A DNA stretch of 64,000 nucleotides from Leptobrachium leishanense (taxonomy: Eukaryota; Chordata; Amphibia; Anura; Megophryidae), in contig CM019066.1 of assembly GCA_009667805.1 (NCBI GenBank), positions 3,472,001 to 3,536,000 of the forward strand, given 5' to 3'. This document shows positions 21,690 to 32,291 of this stretch, one piece after another; within the stretch, counting starts at the first letter, position 1, and the number at the start of each line of letters is the position of its first letter. The position numbers and the translations under genes are program-made. The notes below the pieces were generated by a model. It did no database searches. It saw nothing but the letters and a program-made list of their open reading frames with translations, and was not told the origin of the DNA.

Positions 21690-22085
21690 ATAGAGTAGGG
21701 ATGCATTGATACCACACACAGACATATATGTATATATCAACACTCAGACCTATATATACTGTACGTATATATCAACATGCAGATATATATATATACACCC
21801 ACCCACAGACCTCAGACCCATATATACACATTCGCACATGGGGGGTGGCATGTGGACAATCTCAACTAAATGCGCCCCCCCCCATTTGGCTGATCCCTCC
21901 AGAAGAAATGTTGAAACCGACAGAGCAAAGAATATATATGTTACTCTCTGTTCTATCGGGTTCCACATTTCTTCTGGAGGGATCAGCCAAATGGGGGGGG
22001 CAATTAGTTGCCAAAATGTGTGTGTAATACAAGTCTGGATATATATATTTATTAGAATATAGATATATATCTTATCTATATATAT
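21690..22085. repeat. AT microsatellite with a GC-capped hairpin
   Basis: TATATA-rich tracts flank a long inverted repeat. The arm CCCCATTTGGCTGATCCCTC (about 21879) pairs with GAGGGATCAGCCAAATGGGG (about 21978-21997), and the arms continue inward through AGAAGAAATG/CATTTCTTCT. The loop holds an unrelated ~50 bp. Confidence 0.65.
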
Positions 22086-22341
22086 ATCATACCTGCCCTT
22101 ACCTTCCCCTATAAATTTGCTAAAAATTAGACATGTGCACAGCACAAAATTTCGTTTTGAACTGATGGATTAGTCCTAAAATGCAATTTAATTAGTTGCT
22201 AAAGAAATTCGTTTTCAGTTGTTTAGTATGAAAACTAATTTCATTCATCCGAAAACCAGTAGATACAATTACTATTGTAGTGGCTCCTCAGAGTGCTGAG
22301 ATCGCTGCTTGTTACAGTATCTCTCACTCTCAGCACAATGT

Positions 22342-22472
22342 GGGCCATATTATATAGTTGGTGCTAACTTAACCAGAGCTGTTGTAAACTTCCCAGAGCT
22401 ATTGTAGCCTATGGAGGTTTTCAGTTTACAACAGCTCTGGTTAAGTTAGTACCAACATTGTAATACTGCCCC
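22342..22472. mobile_element. ~130-bp palindromic MITE, GGGCCATATTA family, copy 1
   Basis: The nearly palindromic unit contains AACTTAACCAGAGCTGTTGT and its inverse (CAACAGCTCTGGTTAAGTT) around TATGGAGG. Copies are at 56146-56282 and, more diverged, 41784-41916. The ends GGGCCATATTA resemble those of the larger GGGCCCTATTACATTC family. Confidence 0.75.
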
Positions 22473-22724
22473 GTGTCAGGCAAAGCTGTTACAGTAACTG
22501 ACTGCTGCTCATCACAGCGCTCAGAGTTTCAGTAAAACTAGTAAATAATATTTTTATATATAAGAGGTTAGAACAATATTATTTCCTTGTTTTACTGAAT
22601 CTCTGAGTGCTGTTAGTCAGTTACTGTAACAGCTGAGCCTGATACATTGTACTGAGAGATAAGGTAACAAGCAGCCGATCTCCGCGCTCACAGCCACTGG
22701 ATTTAAAGGGCTGAGAAAAAAAGG

Positions 22725-23010
22725 ATCCTCTCTGTATAATGTTTAGAACATCCTCCTGCATTAATTAATACCCCTCTCTGTATAATGTATACAACATCCA
22801 CCTGCATTAATTAATACCCCTCTCAGTATATTATATAGAACATCCTCCTGAATTAATTAATGTCCCTCTCTGTATAGAACATCCTCCTCAATTTATACCT
22901 TTCTCTGTAAAATGTATATAACATCCTCCTGCATGAATACCCCTCTCTGTATAATGTATAGAACATCCTCCTGCATTAATTAATGCCCCTCTCTGTATAG
23001 AAAATCCTAC
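22725..23010. repeat. ~55-bp tandem repeat, about six units
   Basis: CCCCTCTCTGTATAATGTAT followed by AGAACATCCTCCTGCATTAA is repeated with small deletions. Confidence 0.8.
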
Positions 23011-24186
23011 TGCATTGGCATGTGGAGGGTGCAGAACTTCGGATGTTGCGCTCTTCATTGCTGGTCTCCTTCACTTATCAATGTAATATCACAAAAAGAA
23101 CTGACACTAAAATGTAGTGCATTTTATTTTAGTTTCTTTCGTTTTTTGTACTGAGCAGTTTCGTTTCTCTTGAGTCATACGAAAACTAAATTATCCCAAA
23201 ATTCGGACTAAATCGTTTTAGTACTAAAACGAATGCACATGTCCCTAAAAATATACACACACATAAAACAAACCACTGCCTGAGACCCCGCGTAGCCCAC
23301 ATGCCACCCCCCTCTACCTGGCTGAATATATATAATTAAATACATTCAGCCAGGTAGAGAAAGAAAAAAAAAGTTTTATTTTATGTTCCCGGGGACATTT
23401 CAAAATGTCTTCGGATTTTATTTTTTTTAGAAATGTGTCGCCTTACCTTAGCCTGGTGGTTAGTGGGGGCTCCCTGGATCCTGGTTGTGGGGGGGGGGTC
23501 TGCCGTGGCCGCAGGTGCAGTGGCACCCTCCCTGCGCTGCCTGTCTCTGCCACATGCACTCGGGTGGCTAGCCCGCACAGTCGCAGCTATGTCATCCGAC
23601 GGCCGCATGCTCCTCAAGGGGATCCTTGGGAGGCCCCTGCAGGCTGCCCTCTACAGTGCCTGATTAGAGGGCCATGTCTGCCTGATGTTTTAGTAACAAG
23701 AATGTTTTATCCCATAGGCTTCAATGTTAAAAATATTCCCGTTTTAATTCAATATCTAATAAACCGTCGCTTATAATATTCTGCAGTAAAGAGTCTCTTT
23801 ATTTCTAGATTTTTTAGTATTTTTTAACCATTTTTTATACGTTTTTTCAAAAAATTAAAATTTTAGAACTTTTGGCGAACGTCCCAAAAAGTTAGAAGTT
23901 CGCTAACTGTCGAACGGCCGATGTTCGATGCGAACTCCGAACAGATCAGATCGAACCAAACAGCTCATCCCTATCTCCCTAACCCTTCTCTGCTTTATTC
24001 TGAATGTATCTGAATGTATGAATGTATCGATTATTGAATATAATCCAATTTCCTCTTATCATTTCTTTTCCAAAGGACCATCATTCTCTAAAATCTAATC
24101 TACAATGGGTAAATAAACAGTAGAATGCAAAGTTTCTCTCTTTTTTTGTGTTATGGTGATTTTTATTCAAATAAATCCAAGACCTA

Positions 24187-24930
24187 GAGCCCTATTTATT
24201 TATTACATTCTTAACGCAAAAATGCACGGCAAACGCGTGAATTTTTGCACGAAGCGTTAAACATTAACACGTGTAAATTAACGCTGATATTACAATCCTC
24301 GCACATTATTTCATCCGCCAAAAAATAACGTGCGTAAAAAAGACGCGCAAAAACGTTCTCGCATTACCGTTGCGCGCAGAAATCGGTGTGCGGACTGTTT
24401 TTTCACAAGATTCAGCCAATCAGAATTAAGAACCTTTTGTCTCATGTTATGTTTTTGCACCTGTCAAAGTCAATCTGCGCATATATGCTCCATCAAGAAA
24501 AAACACGCACAACTTCTCATATTTTATTGTTTGGGTATGTGTAGAATGTGTAACTATACTTTGCTGCTTTTTTTTTTTTTGGGCTGGTGTATTTGGTTTC
24601 AGCCAGGACGTTCTGATTTGCCATTAACACCAGCTTTTCAAAGACGTTAAAATTATGTGCGCAAACGCTGTGCGTTAAAAACTGCGCATAGATTGTAATA
24701 CCATCCGCATACCAGCGCACAAACGCATTTGCTCTCACAATGTTAAGTATAGGACGCGCAACGTACATTACGCTCACGCAGCGTTCGCTCAGGTTCACCC
24801 GCGGTAGACGTTAATGCACATTTTTTCTGCAGACATTGTAATACGATGTTCAGCGCAAAGGGTTTTTCCATTCGCGTTAATGCGTTTTTGCACACACGTT
24901 AACGTTTGCGCGAAGAATGTAATAGAGCAC
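24187..24930. mobile_element. MITE, GGGCCCTATTACATTC family, copy B
   Basis: The right end GCGCGAAGAATGTAATAGAG and the interior (ATGTTAAGTATAGGACGCGC, ATTCAGCCAATCAGAATTAA) match copies A and C. It is inverted relative to A. The left end is slightly altered and the flanking 3 bp (CTA, ATA) do not match exactly. Confidence 0.75.
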
Positions 24931-25430
24931 ATAAAATGTAAAACCCAAGTAACTCAGAAGATAGACCAAAAGCTAATTTATGGTGTTCAAAGTGCTATTA
25001 ATATAAAAGGTAAGAAAAATTTAGAACATTTCTAGGTTTTTTAACCCCTTCACTACCTTGATTTTGTTTACATGTATAGCACCAGGAGACGCAGCAGCCT
25101 GACATTGTGTCAAATCCATCTGGATCTATGTTGTATCACGGCAAATTAAATTTGCTGCAAAAATAATTTTGTTTGCAACTGGGCTGCAGAACATGCCCCC
25201 AACATTTTAGCAACATTTTAGCAATGTGGACATGATGGTTGGGGTGATAAAACTTTTTAAAACCAGCTGGAGAATGTCTCTTATTGACATCTTCCCATCT
25301 GATCCCGTAAGAACTTCAGAGCTGCAGTAACTCCTTTTGGCCACTAGATGGGAATATCTGCCTGCCGAATAGGTTATTACAGTAAGAAATGCTTTGGGAA
25401 CATTCCAAAATATTTTTTACTGTATAATTC
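24931..25430. other. unassigned, possible truncated piggyBac MITE at 25040
   Basis: TTTAACCCCTTCACTACC at about 25039 resembles the TTAA plus CCCCTT start of the local piggyBac-type MITEs, but no matching right end was found. Nothing else recognised. Confidence 0.3.
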
Positions 25431-26215
25431 ATTAACAATTATTTTACAGTTACAGTTACAAGCATTTATAAAGTGGCAACAGATTCCGTAGCTCTTTTTA
25501 ATGGGAGAGACAGAATAACAAATATACATACACGTTACACACACAGAACAGTAGGAGGGAAGGACCCTGCTCGAGAGTTTACAATCTAAGAGGAGAGGGG
25601 TGACACAGTAGGTGAGGATACAGTAGACGTGTAGTAGCGTGGCACATGTGGGCTGATTAGGAAGATGGAGCAAGAGATGTACAGTGGGGGGATCATGGTG
25701 TGAGCCGATAGGCTTCTCTAAATTAATGTGTTTTCAGAGATTTCTTGAAGGAATGGAGAGACGTGAAGAGTCTTATGTTGTGGGGGAGGGCGTTCCATAG
25801 AAAGGGGGCAGCTCGGGAGAAGTCCTGAAGGCGGGAGTTGGGGGTGCGGCTACAACTGTTAGCATCAGATCATTGGCAGAGCGAAGTGGTCGGGATGGGA
25901 TGTACCTGCTAATAAGGGAGGAGATGTAGGCAGGGGCGCGGATATGGAGAGCTTTGTATGTGAGCACTAGTATTTTGAAATGGATTCTAAAGGAAACCGG
26001 GAGCCAGTGTAGAGATTGACAAAGGGGTGAGGAGTGAGAGGTGTGGGAGGTGAGGTGCATGAGCCTGGCACAGGCGCTCATTACAGACTACAGAGGGAGA
26101 ATCTGTGATCTCTTAAGGCCAGAGAGAAGTAGGTTACAGTAGTCAAGGTGGGACATAATAAGTGCTTGGATGAGCATTTTAGTATAGTCCTGCTTAAGAT
26201 TTTCCAAAAGAACAC
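25430..26215 (-). mobile_element. L2-type LINE, 3' fragment
   Basis: Minus-strand translation shows HLDYCNLLLSGL (about 26155), then SLHWLPVSFRIHFKILVLTY, then APAYISSLISRYIPSRPLRS, a typical L2 reverse transcriptase C-terminus. At least two frame breaks and an early stop disrupt it. The 3' untranslated part contains GATTGTAAACTCTCGAGCAG and GCTACGGAATCTGTTGCCAC, then TTTATAAATGC, as in vertebrate L2 tails. Confidence 0.82.
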
Positions 26216-27412
26216 TGGTTCCTGGCTGTGTTTTTTTTTCAGGAAAATCACTTGGTAGAGAAGGGGTTGAAGGTATAGGCCTGCTTTATCAGACCTAGCT
26301 CTAAGCAATTTAAAACCACCTGCTGAACGAAGAAAAAACCCAAAACCATAAAAATAGACATGTCTGAATTCTTATTAAACGTGTTAGGTCAATTTGATTT
26401 CAATTGGTTGATGAAGTGGCACTGCAGTACCGTGCCCACCACAATTATCTACAACATATAAGACTTTATTTGTTCCAGCATACACCTATTTTTCTCATGC
26501 TGGCTTCATTCCCAGTCTGTAGCAGACAACAGCTGGCTGTTGGTTAAAATCACTCTCCACTCAATGGTAATTTTGGATGTACACCTGGAGAATCTTTATT
26601 GATACTTTAAAACTTAATACTCATTAATACTGATTGCGGCTTTTGGGAATTTGACTTCATTACGAATGAGATATGTACTAGAAGAGAAAACCTTATCAAA
26701 AAGTAACCAGGTTGAAGCAGATTTCTCTCCTCGCTGCTCAGCAAAAGTTTTGAAGGATCTTCGGGTGGAATGCTCAAAGTTAAGTAAATGTTGGGGGGAA
26801 CGAGAAAATGCTAAAAATGTCTGAGATTTTAATGCGTAATGAAATGGGACGCAGATGTGATGATTTTCTCTAACCAGGTTTTTCTCACTCGAGATAATTT
26901 ATCGTCGGCAATTTGCGAAATTGAAAATGAACCGTTCTTCTAAAAAAAGAAGAAAACCAGATAATGTGAAATAATCTCGCAGCATTTTAGCATTTCCCAA
27001 ATAAAAAAAAAGATTAGAAAAAGTACGATTGTTTTGAATATTCAGTGTTACATACAAAATGCCAGTAACGATAAATGTCAATTTTCCCAAAATCTCTCTT
27101 TAACCTCTTGAACACGAAGGACGTGCAGGGAGCATCCTCCTGTTTCACTCCAGTGTGCGGAGGACGCTCCACACACATTGTTGCTTTGCCCCAGCTCGGC
27201 ACCGATCTGGGGCTTCAACCACAGTTTTGGTAAAAAATGCATTTTTTGGAGAGAGAAAAGAGTAACAGGTTCTTCATTTACGATTTTTTTTTTCATATAG
27301 ACTAACCCATAGAATATATAACCACAAAGGTTTGGATGATAAAATGTGGGATAATAAATTTACACGCTGCAATCTATGGAAATCCGAAGGGAAATTTACA
27401 CTTTTTTTACAT
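26216..27412. other. unassigned region
   Basis: No coding or repeat structure is recognised in most of it. At 27104-27230, TTTAACCTCTTGAACACGAAGG resembles the start of a piggyBac-type MITE, without a right end. Confidence 0.35.
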
Positions 27413-27415
27413 TAT

Positions 27416-28154
27416 GGGCCCTGCTACATAATTCACGCAAAAACACACGCGCAATGTGTGAATTTTTGCGCGAAGCGTTAAACGTTAACACGCGTAAATC
27501 AACGCTGGTATTACAATCCTCGCGCATTTTTTCATCCGTCAAAAAATAACGCGCATAAAACAGATGCGCAAAAACTCGCGCGCAGCAACATTGCGCGCAG
27601 AAATCAGTGTGCGTACTGTTTTTTCCACGTGATTCAGCCAATCAGAATTAAGTACCACAATTGACTCACGTTAAGTTTTTGCGCCTGTCAAAGTCAATCT
27701 GCGCATATATGCTGCATCAATAAAAAATGCACACACAACTTCTCAAATGTATTGGTTTGGTATGAGTAGAATATGTAACTATACTTTGCTGCGTATATCT
27801 TTTTGGGCTGGTGTATTTGGTTTCAGCCAGGTTGATAGAATTTGCCTTTAACACCAGCTTTTAGGAGTTGCTAAAATTATGCGCGCAAAGGCTGTGCGTT
27901 ACAAACTGCGCATAGATTGTAATACCATCCGCGTTCCAGCGTACATACGCATTTGCGCTCACAATGTTAAGTATAGGACGCGCAAAGAACAGTAAGCGCG
28001 CGCAGTGTTCGCACAGGTTCACCCGCGGTAGTCGAATACGTGCGTTTGTTGCGCTGGTATTGTAATACAACGTTCAGCGCAAAGGGTTTTGCCCCTCGTG
28101 TTAATGGGTTTTTGCGCAGGCGCAAATGTATGTGCGAAGAATGTAATAGGGCCC
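27416..28154. mobile_element. MITE, GGGCCCTATTACATTC family, copy C
   Basis: Ends GGGCCCTGCTACATAATTC and GAATGTAATAGGGCCC are flanked by TAT (27413-27415, 28155-28157), a 3-bp target duplication as in copy A. Orientation is the same as copy B. Confidence 0.8.
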
Positions 28155-28159
28155 TATAT

Positions 28160-29260
28160 ATATTTATATTTATAAAGGATTTTACCAAGAAGGATACATT
28201 GAGATTTCTCTCGTTTTCAAGTATGTCCTGGGTTCAAGAACATTGAAGTGTTACAGTTACAGAAATACAAAGTAATAAAATGCAAGATATTAAAAAAAAC
28301 CCCACAAATATACAGATTATCAGAAAATAAATATGTAGGAAATAGTCATCATGTTACATGTTTACAGGTGCATTCTGTATATAGTCATTATGTTACATGT
28401 TTACAGGTGCAGTCTGTATTGAGGTATGTTAATAGGGAGCTCTTGAGTGACTTTAGACTGGGGGAAGATTTTGATGGCGTCTGGGAGGTTATTCCATATT
28501 TGCGGTGCTCTGTTGGAAAATGAGGACCGAGCCACTGTCTTTTTGTATTGTGGTATTGTAAGTAAGGTGCTGGTCCTGGATCAGAGGTTATAGGATGAGG
28601 GAGCTGCTGGGGGAAGCAGCCTATTCAAGTAGGGTGGTAGCTTCCCAGAAAAGCTCTTAAACACCAGGTTGGAAAGTTGAAGGGTGCGTTTAGACTCCAG
28701 TGACGGCCAGTTTAGCTCTTTTAACATGTCACAATGGTGGGTCATGTAGTTACATTGTAGCGCAAAGCGGCAGAATGAGTTATACAATGTAGTAAGTTTC
28801 TGAAGGTGTGTTTGCGGGGGCAGCTGCATACACTACATCTCCGTATTCAATAGCCGGCATTTGTTGTACAATCTGCTTTCTTACCGCGGGGCTCAGGCAG
28901 GATTTGTTTCTGTACAGGGCACCTAGTTTGGGGTAAAGTTTAGATGAGAGTTTTTCGATGTGGGGGCCAAAGGATAGATTAGGGTCCAACCACATACCTA
29001 GATATTTGAGAGAAGTGACTGTGGTCAGTGTGCCATTTGATTTTGTCCCAACACAGATGGGATTTTGCAATTTATGTAGTTTAGGTGCTGTTCCAAAGAG
29101 CATCGTTACAGTTTTGTCAGTATTTAAAAAAGTTTGTTGTGTTTGATCCACTTTCTACCTCTGTGAACTGTTCTTGCAGCACGGCCTCCAGCTGCGGGAG
29201 ATTTGGTTTGCTGGTATAGATTACAGTGTCGTCTGCGTACATATGTTCTAGTGTTCTGAC
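28160..29260 (-). mobile_element. YADD-type LINE (CR1/L2 group), 5'-truncated
   Basis: The minus-strand frame starts at the catalytic motif YADDTVIYTSKPNLPQLEA (29240 downward). It continues out of frame at TVTMLFGTAP, KYLGMWLDPNLSFGPHIEKL and NWPSLESKRTLQLSNLVFKS, ending near LPPAAPSSYNL (28581). At least two frameshifts are present. The 3' end reads CCAGGACATACTTGAAAACG, then CCTTTATAAATATAAATA. The same 3' tail occurs at 40629 and 54421, and a 65-bp coding piece at 56403. Truncation falls just before the active site. Confidence 0.75.
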
Positions 29261-30226
29261 ATATACCCATAAAATGATATATTTTGAATCTCCTGAGTCT
29301 GCTGAAAGAAAGGATATATAATTTGTCTGGGTCCTAAAAAAAAAATGACTTCAAACTGCATTTAAACATTGTGACAGATCTCTGTACCCTGATCGGGTCA
29401 ATGCCACTTCCTTGCAAGACCCCTGTTTCATGTATAGAAATGAAGACACTGCAAGCTGCTTGTGTGAGGAATCACGTTGGATTATAGAACTGCCTCCAGG
29501 TCAGAGCAGGAAACAGGAAGTATAACCATAATCAATACACAACAACCCCCCGTGTTCTACCCAGGCAGACTCCCGTGTCTTCCTCTAGTCCTCAGATGCA
29601 GCTTAAGGACCGGGACACATAGAGAGCCTGCTAGCATCCCCCAGAAATAAAACGAGGCTGTAGATCTGAGGTCTTTCAGGGTCAGAATGGAACTCTTTTA
29701 ATCAGGGACACTCACATACATTTACTGTATATGGTCACACATGGGCCATTTACATACACAACCCCCCCCCCCTAGAAACTGTTGGGTGACCTAATCAGCC
29801 TGAAACAGATAATTGCACAAACATTTACTTCTTGGAATGTGTAACCTAATTAAATTAGGTAGACAGTTAAATTAAACATTATGTAACAGGACAATGGTAA
29901 TCAGGATGATAACAGATTATAGACAGCAGATTTACAAACTATTCAAATATAAACAGATAACAACACATTCCTAAAACAAGGGTAGGCTCCCAGGTTAATC
30001 CTCAGCAACAGATAACAGGATACACATGAACCAGACAATTGACAGACAATAGCATTCTTGCATAATCACACCAGCTAAGGGGTTAAATACACCAATATGC
30101 CTCAACATGGAGTCTGGAGAAGATCTAATTTCCTGCTATTCAATATACATGCATTATGGACTTTTGTCAGAGCTGTTGTCCTTGTCCATATTTTGAAGTT
30201 GATGTTTGATGAAAACTAACAGGGTT
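29261..30226. other. unassigned, possibly a minus-strand LTR remnant
   Basis: The part at about 29635-30110 (AACGAGGCTGTAGATCTGAG... GGAACTCTTTTAATCAGGGA... CACTCACATACA) is similar in layout to the Gmr1-like LTR at 59479-60107 (AACGGGGCTGTATGCTTCAA... ACTCTTTACTCAAATGGGAC). It could be a diverged solo LTR. A C10 run sits near 29763. No clear ends or target duplication. Confidence 0.3.
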
Positions 30227-30229
30227 ATT

Positions 30230-32288
30230 CAAAGAGATTCGAAAAGTCACCGCATGTTCGGTGACTTTTCGTTCTCTTCAATTCAGTTCTTTTTGCCGAT
30301 CCCATTTCGGTGACCCTGCGGTGTATTCAGCAAGCACCACAGGGTCCCCGAATTGCAGGGAAAAGCTGCCGCAAACCTGACAAAAACTAACCGCAAAACC
30401 CAGCGAATGCACGTCGAAAACCCGCAAAAACATCTGGATTAACCTGCCGTTAAGAAAAACCCGAACAATAGCCGATCGCAGCCTTCGACACAGCAGAAGA
30501 GGCAGTGAATAAATTAGGAAAACAGTTTGTATGAATGATTGAAAAGTGAAACACTGTTTGCAAAAAAACTACTGAGCGAAAATGTCTGAAATTTACATAT
30601 GAGGTCCAGGGAATGATTATAAAGAGTGCTGTTACAGAAAAAAGAAGAAAACTTAAAAAAAATAATTCGGACTTTTAAAAAAAAAAAAAAAAATTCAGAA
30701 AAATGCTTAAAATATCCAAAAAAATCTATAAATAAAGAGACTCTTTACTGCAGAATTTTATAATGAACGGTTTATTAGATATTGAATTAAAACGGGAATA
30801 TTTTTAACATTGAAGTCTATGGGATTCTCCTGAATAAATTTGCCGAATTAACCACTTGGCTGCTATGGACGCGCTCAGCGCGTCCAGCCAAGTGGTTCTC
30901 CTGTGCTACGGATGCGCTCAGCGCGTCCGAGCACAGGAGGCAGCAATCCGCCGGATTCCGGCGGATTGCTGCACCCCCCCCCCCGGTGCGGGCTGACATC
31001 TTGGATGTCAGCCCAGCACTCGGGAGCCCGGCGGGGACATTAGATGTCATCGCGGCAACGCGATGACATCTAATTCAGGCGCCCCCCGCATGTGCGGAGG
31101 AGGCGCCTGAAAGGGATGGGGGGGAAGTCCTTCGGACCTCTCTCCCTCCCGATCGCCGGGGAGCAGGGGGTTAATACAGGCACCGCTTGGAAGGGCACAG
31201 CCTGCCCTTCCAAACGGTGGCTGTCATTAACCCCTGGGGAGCCGGATCACAAATCGGCGCTGAAAAGCGCCGGTTCGTGATCCTTTCCCGAAGCTGGCCG
31301 ACATCTTGGCACAATGACGCCAGTCCTGGAGTTAACCCCTAGCTGCCACCAACGGTGGAGATAGGGGGTTCCAATGAACCCCCTATCTCCCGATACGTGG
31401 CAGCTAGGGGTTAAAGTTTGGTACTGTTGGATCGGCCAGAGCATGGCCGTTCCAACGATACCAAACACGACTGTGAAAAAAGTTTTTTTTTAAAAATAAA
31501 AATTAAAAATAAAAATAAAAAAATATTTAAAAAAAAATTATAAAAAAAAAATAAACACGTTTTTTTTTTTTGGTTTGTTAATGCAGCAATATTGTTCCCA
31601 TTTCAATTATAATGTGAACAATGATGCTGCACTAACGATTTTTGTATGCGGTGCGTTTGTTAAAAATCGCGTAATTTCCCCCCCAAAAAAAATGTAACGA
31701 GACCCCATTTCTAATTTTTTTAACAAGCGCACCCCATACAAAATATAACCGCAATTGCTTGCATGTTAAAATGTGAAAAAAAACAACTTTATACGTTGTA
31801 AATTATTGAAAATTCATATTTTATTGCATTTTTTGTTATAATATACAGACAGGTCATGACGTATACATATAAATAATGACATATTATGAATCTGCCGAGT
31901 CTGACGGAAAGAACTATATATAATATGTCTGGGTCATATACTAAAATAAGCTTTCAAAACACGTTTAAACATGATGAGCAAAACCGGTAAATATGACCTC
32001 AGCACAGAGGTGTGAAAAGCCTCAGCAGCGAAAGGGTTAAACCACCGAATGGCTGGGCATTTCGGGAACCTTTCACTGCTGGTTTGTGTTCTCTGAATAG
32101 ACGAAGCAGTCCTTTTTCATGGGGATTTCACTGCCCTCGAACAGGCACCATATGTACAGGCAATTCGCTAGGATTTGGCGAATTGCCTGCTCTCTGGATA
32201 GCCGAATGGCCAGGAAAGGTAACCGAACGCTGATTTTCAGCGTTCGGTTACCTTTCTCAAGCAATTCGGAGCTCTTTGAATAACACTG
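30230..32288. mobile_element. MITE, CAGGGTTATTCAAA family, copy 2
   Basis: Ends CAGGGTTATTCAAAGAGATT and the inverse (CTTTGAATAACACTG) are flanked by TAA (30227-30229, 32289-32291). It carries the family module GAATTAAAACGGGAATATTT at about 30783-30802. A TTAA element occupies 30852-32036, at the same internal position where copy 1 carries a Harbinger MITE. Confidence 0.8.
30852..32036. mobile_element. piggyBac-type non-autonomous element, CCACTTGGCTGC family, copy 1
   Basis: TTAA flanks both sides (30848-30851, 32037-32040). Imperfect inverted ends are CCACTTGGCTGCTATGG and CCCTTTCGCTGCTGAGG. The left half is a chain of GC-rich hairpins, for example GACGCGCTCAGCGCGTCC, AATCCGCCGGATTCCGGCGGATT, CTGACATCTTGGATGTCAG, ATGTCATCGCGGCAACGCGATGACAT, and a nested one at 31334-31415. 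The right half is AT-rich. A near-identical copy is at 51820-53053, a truncated one at 55505. No transposase. Confidence 0.82.
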
Positions 32289-32291
32289 TAA

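Larger units (their letters stand above)
22128..23244. mobile_element. hAT-like non-autonomous element (ACATGTGCA ends)
   Basis: The 8-bp direct repeat CTAAAAAT (22120-22127, 23245-23252) flanks inverted ends GACATGTGCA. An 8-bp target duplication is the hAT signature. Subterminal sequence has TTTCGTTTT-type motifs on both sides. The interior contains a small palindromic MITE (22342-22472) and a 55-bp tandem repeat block. Confidence 0.68.
20163..23973. mobile_element. hAT-like element, TAGGGATGAGC family, diverged copy
   Basis: The left end (TAGTGATAAGCCGAACACCCC) and right end (inverse of TAGGGATGAGCTG) match the family member at 51721-53910, which has an exact 8-bp target duplication. Flanks here are only similar (TCTCGATAAC versus TCTCCCTAAC). 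Subterminal palindromes GTTCGAGTTCGAACTCGAAC are prominent. The interior holds tandem repeats, another hAT-like insertion (22128-23244) and a module at 23690-23830 shared with the CAGGGTTATTC family. No transposase is seen. Confidence 0.55.

Noticed and set aside
21706..22062. 118-residue frame rich in Y, I and T
   Set aside because: It runs through TATATA microsatellite and a hairpin; composition is driven by the repeat.
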